From positions 1 to 31,514 of the forward strand of contig JAMDCX010000089.1 in the NCBI GenBank assembly GCA_023489375.1: a stretch of 31,514 bases of DNA, in the 5' to 3' direction. The position numbers were made by a program, and so were the translations under genes. The notes under the pieces are model-generated. The model was given only the letters and a program-made list of their open reading frames with translations, ran no database searches and was not told the DNA's origin. How positions within the stretch are numbered: the stretch's first letter is position 1; every line of letters starts with the position of its first letter. Below are positions 15,520 through 24,474 of the stretch, piece by piece. This DNA is from Planctomycetota bacterium. GTDB taxonomy: Bacteria; Planctomycetota; Phycisphaerae; WQYP01.

Positions 15520-17297
15520 TGACTCCCAACGCGTGGATACAAATGGGTGTGTTTCTGCTGGTGCTTGTAGCGCTGGTAAAACCACTGGGGGCGTTTATGG
15601 CCCGGGTTTATGAAGGCCGGCCATGTGGGTTGGATAAGCCCGTGGGTTGGATGGAGCGGCTGACCTATCGACTGGCGGGTATCAAGCCGGATCAGCCGAT
15701 GAATTGGAAAACCTATGCCATTGCGGTTCTGCTGTTTAACCTGCTGGGCGGGCTGGTTGTGTATGGCCTGCAGCGCCTCCAAGGTTCTCTGCCGCTGAAT
15801 CCCGAGCATCTTGGTGCCGTATCACCCGACCTGGCATGGAATACCGCCATCAGCTTCATCAGCAATACGGATTGGCAGAGTTACAACGGCGAAACAACAG
15901 TGAGCTATCTCACGCAGATGCTGGGATTGACGGTACAAAATTTTGTCTCAGCGGCCACCGGTATGGCAGTACTTGTAGCGTTGATCCGCGGTATTCGCGG
16001 CAAGCAGACGGAAAATATCGGCAACTTCTGGGTGGATTTGGTGCGCAGCACGCTGTATATCCTGCTGCCGCTGTCATTTATTCTCGCTCTTGCTCTGGTT
16101 TCGCAGGGAGTGGTGCAGACGCTGGCGCCGTATAAAAAAGTATCCCTGATTCAACCGATCCGCTACACACAGTCCACCACCAACGCTGCTGGCAAATCTG
16201 TAAATCAGACCGTATGGGTGAAACATCAGATATTACCTCTAGGTCCGGCGGCCTCACAAATTGCCATCAAACAGCTGGGCACCAACGGCGGCGGATTTTT
16301 TGGCGTCAATTCGGCTCATCCGTTTGAAAACCCCAATCCCATAAGTAATTTTCTGGAAGTTCTGGCCATTCTGTTAATCCCCGCCGCACTGTGCTATACC
16401 TTTGGTCGCATGGTCGGTGATACGCGCCAGGGCTGGGCGATCTTCGCGGCAATGATGATCATATTTGTGCCGTTGATGGTCGGGTGTGTCTGGGCCGAAC
16501 ATGCCGGAAATCCTAAATTTGCGGCTCTGGGCGTGAACCAAAGTCCATCGGCCCTGATGTCCGGCGGCAACATGGAAGGGAAGGAAACGCGATTCGGCGT
16601 CACGGATTCTGCGATCTGGGCCGCTGCGACGACCGCCGCATCCAACGGGTCCGTCAATTCAATGCACGATTCCTACACGCCCCTGGGCGGTCTGGTGCCC
16701 ATGTGGCTGATGGAATTGGGGGAGGTTATTTTCGGCGGCGTGGGATCAGGCCTTTACGGCATGTTGATGTTTGTCATCGTCGCCGTGTTTATCGCCGGTC
16801 TCATGGTGGGGCGCACGCCGGAATACCTGGGTAAAAAAATTGAAGCATTCGAAATGAAAATGGCCACCATCTGTGTATTGGTTCCGCCGGCGATGGTGCT
16901 GATGATGACGGCGATCGCCTGCGTTACGGTTATGGGCACCAGTGCCATTGAAAATCCCGGTGCCCATGGCTTTTCGGAAATTCTCTATTGGGCCAGTTCT
17001 GTGGGCAATAACAACGGCAGCGCCTTTGCCGGTTTAAGCACCAATACGGTGTTCTACAACATTGCCGGCGGCATCGTCATGTGGATATCGCGCTATTTCC
17101 TCATCGTGCCGACGCTGGCCCTGGCCGGTGCCTTGGCCCGGAAAAAGCAGATTCCGGTTTCCAGCGGCACGCTTCCCACGCATGACGCCCTGTTTGCCGG
17201 CTGGCTGGTCGCCACCGTGGTATTAATCGGCGCATTGACCTTTCTGCCCGCCCTGGCATTGGGGCCTATCGTGGAATATCTGCATCTGTGGCACTGA
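15519..17297 (+). CDS. kdpA: Potassium-transporting ATPase subunit A (channel-like subunit)
   Basis: This subunit binds and conducts K+ in the high-affinity KdpFABC pump. Its 592 residues form a polytopic membrane protein related to SKT channels, with four pore-loop repeats. Visible selectivity segments include SFISNTDWQSYNGETTVSYL (about residues 113-132), TNGGGFFGVNSAHPFENPNP (about 254-273), and YWASSVGNNNGSAFAGL near the end. The start at 15519 follows CCGGAG by 8 nt and overlaps kdpF's stop. The length is normal for the family. It is followed after 51 nt by kdpB. Confidence 0.97.
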   Translation: MTPNAWIQMGVFLLVLVALVKPLGAFMARVYEGRPCGLDKPVGWMERLTYRLAGIKPDQPMNWKTYAIAVLLFNLLGGLVVYGLQRLQGSLPLNPEHLGAVSPDLAWNTAISFISNTDWQSYNGETTVSYLTQMLGLTVQNFVSAATGMAVLVALIRGIRGKQTENIGNFWVDLVRSTLYILLPLSFILALALVSQGVVQTLAPYKKVSLIQPIRYTQSTTNAAGKSVNQTVWVKHQILPLGPAASQIAIKQLGTNGGGFFGVNSAHPFENPNPISNFLEVLAILLIPAALCYTFGRMVGDTRQGWAIFAAMMIIFVPLMVGCVWAEHAGNPKFAALGVNQSPSALMSGGNMEGKETRFGVTDSAIWAAATTAASNGSVNSMHDSYTPLGGLVPMWLMELGEVIFGGVGSGLYGMLMFVIVAVFIAGLMVGRTPEYLGKKIEAFEMKMATICVLVPPAMVLMMTAIACVTVMGTSAIENPGAHGFSEILYWASSVGNNNGSAFAGLSTNTVFYNIAGGIVMWISRYFLIVPTLALAGALARKKQIPVSSGTLPTHDALFAGWLVATVVLIGALTFLPALALGPIVEYLHLWH

Positions 17298-17348
17298 CAA
17301 GAATTGTATCCCGCTTCATCTGACGTTTGTTTTGGAGTTGCAACCATC

Positions 17349-19415
17349 ATGGCAGTAAAATCAACATCCCTGTTCAACGGCGAAATTACCCGCCGCGCTA
17401 TTGTGGAATCATTTAAAAAGCTCGATCCGCGAATTCAGTTTCGCAATCCGGTGATGTTTGTTGTCTACATCGGCAGCATTGTCACCAGCGGCTTATTTAT
17501 TCAGGCCCTCTTGGGACATGGTGAAGCTTCGCCCGGATTTATTCTTGCCGTGAGTCTGTGGCTCTGGTTCACCGTGCTGTTTGCCAATTTTGCCGAAGCC
17601 ATGGCCGAAGGCCGCGGCAAGGCGCAAGCCGATACGCTGCGCCGCGCCCGGCGGGATACCGCGGCTAAAAAACTTGCCGAGGCCCGGCGCGATGCCGCGG
17701 TACAGAGTGTCTCCGCCACCACCCTGCGGAAAGGGGACATCCTCATCGCCGAAGCCGGCGATCTCATAGCCGCCGATGGCGAAGTGATCGAAGGCGTCGC
17801 TTCTGTCGATGAATCCGCCATTACGGGCGAATCTGCCCCGGTCATTCGTGAATCCGGTGGTGACCGCTCCAGCGTTACCGGTGGCACCCGCGTGCTGTCT
17901 GACTGGCTGATTATCCGCGTGGCCTGCAATCCGGGTGAAACATTTCTGGATCGGATGATTGCCATGGTGGAAGGGGCCAAACGCCAGAAAACTCCCAATG
18001 AAATTGCTCTTAATATTCTTCTGGCCAAACTGACGATTATCTTTCTTCTGGCCACCGTCACGCTACTGCCATTTTCTATTTATGCCGTCAACGCCGCCGG
18101 CCACGGTGTACCGGTGCCATTCACGGTTCTCGTGGCCCTGCTGGTGTGTCTGATTCCCACCACCATCGGCGGTCTGTTATCGGCCATCGGCATTGCCGGG
18201 ATGGATCGCATGATTCAAAAAAATGTCATTGCCACTTCAGGCCGTGCGGTGGAAGCCGCCGGCAATGTGGATGTGCTGCTGCTGGATAAAACCGGAACCA
18301 TCACGCTGGGCAACCGTCAGGCGGTCAATTTTATTCCCGCGTCAGGGGTAACGGCGGAACAACTGGCCGATGCGGCACAACTGTCTTCGTTTGCGGATGA
18401 AACACCGGAGGGCCGCAGCATCGTTGTGCTTGCCAAGGATCGCTACAAATTGCGGGGGCGTGAACTTGGTTCCATGAACGCGCAATTTATCCCGTTTACC
18501 GCCCAAACGCGCATGAGCGGTGTCGATTTGGACGGGCGGAAAATTAGAAAAGGTGCCGCCGATGCCATTGCCGCTTATGTCACGCAACTCGGCGGCGAAT
18601 ATAAATCATCCATTGCGTCCGCGGTTGACGACATTGCCCGTCGCGGTGGAACACCCCTGGCTGTGGCCGATGGCCCGAACGTGCTGGGTATTATTGAACT
18701 GAAAGATATTGTCAAAGGCGGAATCAAGGAGCGCTTTGCGGAATTGCGCCGCATGGGGATCAAAACCGTGATGATCACGGGTGATAATCCTCTTACTGCC
18801 GCCGCCATCGCCGCTGAAGCAGGCGTGGATGATTTTCTCGCTCAGGCCACACCGGAAACCAAACTCCAACTGATTCGGGAATATCAGCAGGGCGGGCGAC
18901 TGGTGGCCATGACTGGCGATGGCACCAATGATGCACCCGCGTTAGCCCAGGCGGATGTGGCGGTGGCCATGAACTCCGGCACCCAGGCGGCTAAAGAAGC
19001 CGGGAACATGGTCGATCTGGATTCCAACCCCACCAAACTCATCGAAGTCATTGAAACCGGCAAGCAACTGTTAATGACACGCGGGTCCCTGACAACCTTT
19101 TCCATTGCCAATGACGTGAGTAAATATTTTGCCATTATCCCGGCGATATTTGCAGGCATCTACCCCGCGATGCAGCGGCTGAATATCATGCACTTGGCGA
19201 CACCGGCCAGTGCCATCATGTCCGCAGTTATTTTTAATGCCCTGATTATCATCATACTGATTCCGCTGGCCTTGCGCGGTGTGAAATATCGCCCCATGCC
19301 TGCCGGAAAACTGCTTTTACAAAATATTCTGCTTTATGGTGTTGGCGGTCTGATTGTGCCGTTCATCGGAATCAAACTCATTAACATGGCTCTGGTGACC
19401 ATGCACCTGGCGTAA
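17349..19415 (+). CDS. kdpB: Potassium-transporting P-type ATPase subunit B
   Basis: This is the catalytic P-type ATPase subunit that hydrolyses ATP for K+ uptake. Its 688 residues carry the actuator loop ITGESAPV, the phosphorylation motif with Asp313 in LLLDKTGTITLGN, the nucleotide-binding FTAQTRMSG (KdpB-specific), and MTGDGTNDAPALAQADV in the hinge. ATG 17349 is preferred over an in-frame codon at 17304, because it begins with the family-typical MAVKSTSLF and has GGAG 11 nt upstream. It lies between kdpA and kdpC. All catalytic residues look intact. Confidence 0.97.
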   Translation: MAVKSTSLFNGEITRRAIVESFKKLDPRIQFRNPVMFVVYIGSIVTSGLFIQALLGHGEASPGFILAVSLWLWFTVLFANFAEAMAEGRGKAQADTLRRARRDTAAKKLAEARRDAAVQSVSATTLRKGDILIAEAGDLIAADGEVIEGVASVDESAITGESAPVIRESGGDRSSVTGGTRVLSDWLIIRVACNPGETFLDRMIAMVEGAKRQKTPNEIALNILLAKLTIIFLLATVTLLPFSIYAVNAAGHGVPVPFTVLVALLVCLIPTTIGGLLSAIGIAGMDRMIQKNVIATSGRAVEAAGNVDVLLLDKTGTITLGNRQAVNFIPASGVTAEQLADAAQLSSFADETPEGRSIVVLAKDRYKLRGRELGSMNAQFIPFTAQTRMSGVDLDGRKIRKGAADAIAAYVTQLGGEYKSSIASAVDDIARRGGTPLAVADGPNVLGIIELKDIVKGGIKERFAELRRMGIKTVMITGDNPLTAAAIAAEAGVDDFLAQATPETKLQLIREYQQGGRLVAMTGDGTNDAPALAQADVAVAMNSGTQAAKEAGNMVDLDSNPTKLIEVIETGKQLLMTRGSLTTFSIANDVSKYFAIIPAIFAGIYPAMQRLNIMHLATPASAIMSAVIFNALIIIILIPLALRGVKYRPMPAGKLLLQNILLYGVGGLIVPFIGIKLINMALVTMHLA

Positions 19416-19443
19416 TTTCTATTTGTTGAAAGGAAAATTCTAT

Positions 19444-20058
19444 ATGTGGTCTCAATGTCGTCCCGCCATTGTTGTATTGATCCTGTTATCCGCAGTAACT
19501 GGTCTGGCGTATCCCCTGCTTGTTACCGGAATTGTCGCGGTGGTTTTCTCATGGCAGGCTAATGGCAGTGTTTTGAAAAATGGTGCCGGAAAGCCGGTCG
19601 GATCGCGCCTGATCGGCCAGTATTTTTCGGAGCCTAAGTATTTCTGGCCCCGGCCATCGGCAACGTCGCCGGTGCCGTATACCTCTTACAACGGCCCGCT
19701 GGAGGACTGCGGATCAGGCTCTAATCTGGGGCCCACCAATCCCGCTCTTTTCGCTGCGGTACAACGCCGGGTGGCACGACTCAGAGCCGCTGATCCTGCT
19801 GAAAAAGGACCGGTCCCTGTGGATATGGTAACGTCCTCCGCCAGTGGTTTGGACCCGGACATCAGTCCGGCGGGAGCCTATTATCAGGTGGCGCGTGTGG
19901 CCAAAGCGCGGGGGTTGCCAGTAGCGGAAGTCAAAACGCTGGTAAAGCATTTCATCCGTGGACGGGATTTCGGCATTCTCGGTGCACCAAGAGTCAATGT
20001 GCTGGAGCTTAATCTGGCGTTGAATCGGTTATCATTGGATAATCAATCAAAAGATTGA
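19444..20058 (+). CDS. kdpC: Potassium-transporting ATPase subunit C
   Basis: This is the accessory subunit of KdpFABC, thought to assist ATP binding. Its 204 residues have one N-terminal membrane helix (about 6-32) and an extracytoplasmic domain with the family phrases GSRLIGQYFSEPKYFWPRPSA, YNGPLEDCGSGSNLGPTNPAL, TSSASGLDPDISPAGAYYQV and NVLELNLAL. ATG 19444 has AAGGAA 9 nt upstream. A TTG seven codons earlier is less likely. The gap to kdpD is 13 nt. Confidence 0.97.
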   Translation: MWSQCRPAIVVLILLSAVTGLAYPLLVTGIVAVVFSWQANGSVLKNGAGKPVGSRLIGQYFSEPKYFWPRPSATSPVPYTSYNGPLEDCGSGSNLGPTNPALFAAVQRRVARLRAADPAEKGPVPVDMVTSSASGLDPDISPAGAYYQVARVAKARGLPVAEVKTLVKHFIRGRDFGILGAPRVNVLELNLALNRLSLDNQSKD

Positions 20059-20071
20059 TGGGTGGAGAAGT

Positions 20072-22741
20072 ATGGAAGAATCTCAGCGCCCCAATCCAGA
20101 TGAACTGCTCAGGCAGGTAACAAAGCAGGAAGAATCTCTGCGCCGTGGGAAGCTGAAAATTTTCTTCGGGGCCGCTGCGGGCGTGGGAAAAACTTATGCC
20201 ATGCTGGAAGAAGCGCAGCAACGGGCCATTGACGGCGTGCGGGTACTGGTCGGATATGCCGAGCCGCACATTCGCCCGGAAACCGAGGCGTTGTTGCTGG
20301 GCCTGGATATTCTTCCCTATCAATTGGTGAAATATCGCGAAACAACGCTCAAGGAATTTGATCTTGACGCCGCTTTGCGGAAAGCTCCCGAACTGATTTT
20401 AGTCGATGAACTGGCGCATACCAACGCCCCCGGTATGCGGCACGCCAAACGTTGGCAGGATGTGGCTGAACTTCTCGCCGCCGGCATAAATGTATACACC
20501 ACACTTAATGTTCAACATCTGGAATCGGTTAATGATGTTGTAGAACGCGCTACAGGAATAAAGGTACAGGAAACACTGCCGGATTCGGTTTTTCAAAGTG
20601 CCGATGAAGTGCAACTCGTGGACTTGCCGCCGGAAAAGCTCATCGAACGCCTGCAAGAGGGGAAAATATATGCACCCGATCGCGCTGCCGCGGCTTTGCG
20701 GCATTTTTTCAGCATCGGGAATCTTCTGGCTCTGCGGGAACTGGCCTTGCGCCGCACCGCAGATCGCATCAATCAGGATATTGATACGCTCCGACAGGAC
20801 AATGTCACGGGCCGGGCCGCGGCGGTGTCAGAACGCATTTTAGTGTGCGTTGGCCCCAGCCCTTTTTCGGCTAATCTGGTGCGTACCGCCGCGCGAATGG
20901 CTGCCGCCTGGAAAGCGCCGTGGATGGCCGTTTATGTTGAAACCGCCAAATCGCTGGGCCTTTCAGAATCAGATCGCCAGCGCGTAGCCCAAACGCTGAA
21001 TCTGGCCGAACAACTTGGCGGTGAGGCGGTAACGCTTTCCGGTTTGCATTCTGAGGAAGAAATTATTGCCTACGCCAAAACACGTCACGTCGCCCGGATC
21101 ATCGTTGGAAAACCTGCCGACCACGGCTGGAGGCGCTGGTTCCGGCGATCTTTTGTGGACCGCCTGATTGTGCGCAGCGGGGACATTCATCTTGAATTGA
21201 TTCGGGAAGCTGCCGACCGGCAGGCGGCGCTACAAATATCTAAAAAGAAAACCTGGGATCGGCGGGGAATCACCTGGGCCATAGCGGTAGTGGCCTTTAA
21301 TACCGCCCTGGGCATTTTTCTTTATCACCATCTGGGATTATCCGATATCAACGTCATCATGTTTTATCTGCTGGGCGTGATATGGATTTCGGCCCGCCAC
21401 AGCCGCTTTGCGGGCATTTTAACCGCCGTACTCAGCGTGGCCGCGTTCGATTTTACGGTAGTAAAACCCTATTATTCTTTTGCCGTCTCGGATACCCAAT
21501 ATCTGCTCACCTTTGCCGCCATGCTGGTTACCGGCGTTTATATCAGCACCCTGACCACCCGCCTGCGCGATCAGCAACGCCTGTCGCGTGCCCATGAACA
21601 ACGCACTATTTCGCTGTTACGATTAAGCCGGGATTTAATTCTTTGTCCGGATCAAAAGGCTCTGTTGCATGTTTCCATGGATCACATTACAGAATTCTTC
21701 TCTTCCCCGGCCGGTGTGATTCTGCCGGATACAGAAGATCGGCCCGCATTAACATACGGTTCACCCGAATTGACACTGGATGAAAAAGAACTCGGCGTAG
21801 CGGATTGGGTTATCCGTCACGACGAAAAAGCGGGAGCCGGCACGTTCACCCTGCCCTCCGCCAAAGCCATTTATCTGCCTTTGAAAGGTGTTAAATCAAC
21901 ACTCGGCGCTTTGTGTGTGGTTCCATCAGACCCGACCCAATTCACGTACCCCGATGATTTAAGCACACTTGAAGCCTTTACCGCTCAGATTGCCGTAGCC
22001 CTGGAGCGTATGATGCTTTCCGAGGAATCCCACCGCGCCTGGGAACGTACCAGACTTGAAGTACTCCGCAATACACTTTTATCTGCTGTGTCTCATGACC
22101 TGCGCACGCCGCTGGCCGCTATCACCGGTTGCGCCGGCAGCCTTCTTCAAACCGGATCCTCCATGTCCGCCGAAACTCGCGATGAACTGCTGACCATCAT
22201 TTCCCATGAATCGCAACGCCTGGAGGGTCTTATTGAAAAATTGCTGGAAATGACGCGACTGGAATCCAGCAATCCTGTTATTCACAAAGAACCTGTGGAA
22301 TTGCGGGAGGTAATCGTGTCCGCTGTTGAGCGCTGGCGAAACAATGATCAGCACCGTGCTTTTCAAGTTGTGATCCCAGAATCGCTTCCAGCGGTTTCCG
22401 GTGATCCGGTACTTATAGAGCAAGTCCTGTTTAATCTGATCGAAAACGCTCTGACGCACGCTCCGGTACAAACGCCCATTGAAATCAACGCCATGGCCCG
22501 CATCGATTCAGTGCTTATTCGCGTTATGGACCGCGGCCCGGGCCTGCCGGTTCATGACACACAGAGAATATTTGAAAAGTTTTTCCGCGGATCGTCCTCC
22601 ACATCTCAGCACGGACTGGGACTCGGCCTTGCTATCTGCAAAGCCATCATCCAACTTCACCATGGTACTATCACCGCCCGTAACCGCGACGGTGGCGGCG
22701 CCGAATTCCAGATAACAATACCCATCGCCGATGGCAAGTAA
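20072..22741 (+). CDS. kdpD: Osmosensitive K+ channel sensor histidine kinase KdpD
   Basis: This membrane sensor kinase controls kdp expression. Its 889 residues have the full architecture: an N-terminal KdpD domain with Walker A GAAAGVGKT (33-41) and VDELAHTN (111-118), a universal-stress-protein-like domain (~250-370), four membrane helices (~400-490), a GAF-like region (~515-655), the phosphoacceptor His675 in VSHDLRTPLAA, and an ATPase domain with IENALTHAP, DRGPGLP and GLGLGLAICKAI. GGAG precedes the ATG. It is the last gene of the operon. The cognate regulator gene kdpE, usually next, is absent, and repeats follow instead. Confidence 0.97.
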   Translation: MEESQRPNPDELLRQVTKQEESLRRGKLKIFFGAAAGVGKTYAMLEEAQQRAIDGVRVLVGYAEPHIRPETEALLLGLDILPYQLVKYRETTLKEFDLDAALRKAPELILVDELAHTNAPGMRHAKRWQDVAELLAAGINVYTTLNVQHLESVNDVVERATGIKVQETLPDSVFQSADEVQLVDLPPEKLIERLQEGKIYAPDRAAAALRHFFSIGNLLALRELALRRTADRINQDIDTLRQDNVTGRAAAVSERILVCVGPSPFSANLVRTAARMAAAWKAPWMAVYVETAKSLGLSESDRQRVAQTLNLAEQLGGEAVTLSGLHSEEEIIAYAKTRHVARIIVGKPADHGWRRWFRRSFVDRLIVRSGDIHLELIREAADRQAALQISKKKTWDRRGITWAIAVVAFNTALGIFLYHHLGLSDINVIMFYLLGVIWISARHSRFAGILTAVLSVAAFDFTVVKPYYSFAVSDTQYLLTFAAMLVTGVYISTLTTRLRDQQRLSRAHEQRTISLLRLSRDLILCPDQKALLHVSMDHITEFFSSPAGVILPDTEDRPALTYGSPELTLDEKELGVADWVIRHDEKAGAGTFTLPSAKAIYLPLKGVKSTLGALCVVPSDPTQFTYPDDLSTLEAFTAQIAVALERMMLSEESHRAWERTRLEVLRNTLLSAVSHDLRTPLAAITGCAGSLLQTGSSMSAETRDELLTIISHESQRLEGLIEKLLEMTRLESSNPVIHKEPVELREVIVSAVERWRNNDQHRAFQVVIPESLPAVSGDPVLIEQVLFNLIENALTHAPVQTPIEINAMARIDSVLIRVMDRGPGLPVHDTQRIFEKFFRGSSSTSQHGLGLGLAICKAIIQLHHGTITARNRDGGGAEFQITIPIADGK

Positions 22742-22875
22742 TGTCGATTGCTGATAGCCTCGGTACCACTGCAGTCCAGTTAACAACAAAGGCAAAAACG
22801 GTAATAGTTCACAGCATGACAACCAACATTTCCGAGGTTCGTAGTAATAACCCGGCGTTATCTTGTTGACCGCCA

Positions 22876-22966
22876 AATGAATAATGAATATAAACAAAAC
22901 AATTCCACCACAATGACACAATAACTCAACGAACAACGAACAACGAGTAACGGAGGTTGTAGATTC
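22876..22966 (+). repeat. Dispersed repeat with CAACGAA heptamers, copy 2
   Basis: ATGAATAATGAATATAAACA and a CAATTCCACCACAA segment lead to CAACGAACAACGAACAACGA and CGGAGGTTGTAGATTCGAG. The reverse complement matches 8811-8895. It contains the single TACAAC (minus strand 22961-22956) that is the uninterrupted version of the MITE insertion site. Confidence 0.7.
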
Positions 22967-23243
22967 GAGGGCGAAGGGTTCGAGGAAGGCGATTCTGGAA
23001 AAGTGATCGCTGAAGGAAGTGGAGCGGAAGGTGGCAGTTGGCACAACAAGTTTTTGCCAGCCCCATAAGGGGGGCTGGCAAAAGCCGCGTCCGCTGCTTG
23101 GATAGTGGCTAAGACATCCCCTTGTTTTCACTCGCTTGACTTTGCCAGAAGAGGTTACAGGTTATCAATTATTGGGGGTAGTTACATCTGCGTTCCTCCG
23201 CTTCCTCTGTTGTAAAAAAACAATGATCAATAACCAATTATCT
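22961..23243 (-). repeat. Long repeat module, copy 2 (uninterrupted)
   Basis: The reverse complement runs parallel to 12263-12550, sharing TGTCTTAGCCACTATCCAAG, GCGGACGCGG, CCAGCCCCCCTTATGGGGCT and GCGATCACTT. It lacks the MITE-like insert found beyond the end of the first copy. Confidence 0.75.
23052..23083. terminator. Bidirectional terminator-like hairpin
   Basis: TTTTGCCAGCCCC (23052-23064) pairs perfectly with GGGGCTGGCAAAA (23071-23083) over 13 bp with a 6-nt loop. A/T runs flank the GC-rich core on both sides. It lies between kdpD and ftsQ, which converge on it. The first copy of the module (12450-12480 region) has a decayed version of the same stem. Confidence 0.55.
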
Positions 23244-23276
23244 TTGCGTTCTTTGCGCCTTTGCGGTTCAATATTA

Positions 23277-23336
23277 AGTGGAGCGTAGCGTAACGTCTCA
23301 TTAAGGCCGTCAGGCCGTTTCATTACTCATTATTCT
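23277..23336 (+). repeat. GTCTCATTAAGGCC repeat module, copy 2
   Basis: AAGTGGAGCGTAGCGTAACG is followed by TCTCATTAAGGCCGTCAGG and CCGTTTCATTACTCATTATT. It is nearly identical to 12149-12210 and in the same orientation. Confidence 0.7.
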
Positions 23337-23389
23337 TTGGATATTGAGCGTACATACCACGCCAAACCTGTCCACTGTAACCCGTCCCC

Positions 23390-23443
23390 TGTAAAAGTTG
23401 GCCAAGAGGGGGGCGACATTGGTGGCCAGGCCGTAAACGGTTA
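23390..23443 (-). repeat. Dispersed repeat, TAACCRTTCACRG family, inverted copy
   Basis: Read on the minus strand it begins TAACCGTTTACGG (23443-23431) and continues CCTGGCCACCA, GTCG and CCCCCC. It has the same word order as the copies at 8543 and 11622 and lies 33 nt from the ftsQ stop codon. Confidence 0.65.
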
Positions 23444-23475
23444 TGTCTGGAGCTTCCTGGTGACCAAGCCGACCG

Positions 23476-24438
23476 TTATGGGGACGGACCTGTAGTCGGC
23501 GGAGGTGGTCGAGGCACCAACACTTCATCGGAACGAACATCAAGATAGGCTCTTCCGGCGTCAATGCGGTGATACTGCTGGTAAACTTCATCGAGTAACT
23601 GTAACTTGCGGGCGGCGGGAACCTCGTAAAAGCCTTCCTGTCCGGGTGGCAGGCCCCAATAAATGGAAGTGCCAAAACGTGTCTTGAGAATAATTTTGGG
23701 GGTTGTTGGCGGCACATCGGCGTACATATTAGCCAAATCAATAGATTGAATTTGACCGGCATAAGGTTGGCCAGACAATAACGCAATCATCTTCAGCCCC
23801 AGAGCAATACCGGGGGAGGAAAATGGCTTTCCCGGCGCGGGGATGGATACCTTAACCCCACTGATTCGCATCAACCAGTTTAAGACGGGTAAATCCAGGA
23901 TAGTATATACACCGGGAAGTCGAATGGCATGTGGACTGATGAGATAATATTCGCCATGGGCTGAAACCAAGCCTGCGGGGCGGCGATATTGACAGGCGAT
24001 TTCAATAATTTGTTCATGGGGAAGCCAAACCCGCCGAACATAGGATACGCGTTTAATCCAGGCATTGAAGCCCTGGGCCTGGTCGTGGGTAAAATGCTGC
24101 GCCAGAATTTGTAAAATTCGCCCATCGAGTGGATTGCGAATTTCGGCGGCGTATTTCGGATGCTGCTTATTAAAAATGGTGTATTGTACGGCTTGAGCCG
24201 CCAGAGAATTAAGAATAGGTGTGGCCAGCCAGGGCGGAGCGGCAACGAGCACGATACGTTTAAGTGGACTTTTTTGTGCCCTCTGGGCCATCAGCAGCTG
24301 GCCATAAACATTCAGACGGGAAAAACCTTCCACCAGCAGGGCCACGGTCAACAGGACCACGCACAGCATCAACATTCTGCGTACAAAGGGAATATCCCAT
24401 GGGCGATGATAGAATGATCTGAAGCGAGTTTTGGCCAT
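23476..24438 (-). CDS. ftsQ: Cell division protein FtsQ/DivIB-like
   Basis: This bitopic division protein links cytoplasmic and septal components. Its 320 residues have a short basic N-terminus, one membrane helix (about 21-37), then a POTRA-like and beta region. Recognisable parts are FNAWIKRVSYVRRVWLPHEQIIEIACQYRRPAG, a GEYYLISPHAIRLPG segment and, near the end, AGRAYLDVRSDEVLVPRP. This is the layout of FtsQ, although overall similarity is divergent. A proline-rich tail (PRPPPPTTGPSP) ends the protein. A GGAAAA lies upstream of ATG 24438. It follows ddl by 36 nt and is the last gene of the cluster. No ftsA or ftsZ follows. Confidence 0.8.
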   Translation of the reverse strand: MAKTRFRSFYHRPWDIPFVRRMLMLCVVLLTVALLVEGFSRLNVYGQLLMAQRAQKSPLKRIVLVAAPPWLATPILNSLAAQAVQYTIFNKQHPKYAAEIRNPLDGRILQILAQHFTHDQAQGFNAWIKRVSYVRRVWLPHEQIIEIACQYRRPAGLVSAHGEYYLISPHAIRLPGVYTILDLPVLNWLMRISGVKVSIPAPGKPFSSPGIALGLKMIALLSGQPYAGQIQSIDLANMYADVPPTTPKIILKTRFGTSIYWGLPPGQEGFYEVPAARKLQLLDEVYQQYHRIDAGRAYLDVRSDEVLVPRPPPPTTGPSP

Positions 24439-24474
24439 GTATTTTCCAAAGCCTTATACTTTGTCCGGAGGGCA

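Larger units (their letters stand above)
22742..23475. other. Repeat region between convergent kdpD and ftsQ
   Basis: There is no gene in these 734 bases. In order it contains the heptamer repeat (22876-22966), the long repeat module inverted (22961-23243) with a terminator-like hairpin, the CGCAAAG 9-mers (23234-23267), the GTCTCATTAAGGCC module (23277-23336) and an inverted TAACCRTTCACRG copy (23390-23443). Positions 22742-22870 show nothing clear. Confidence 0.75.
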
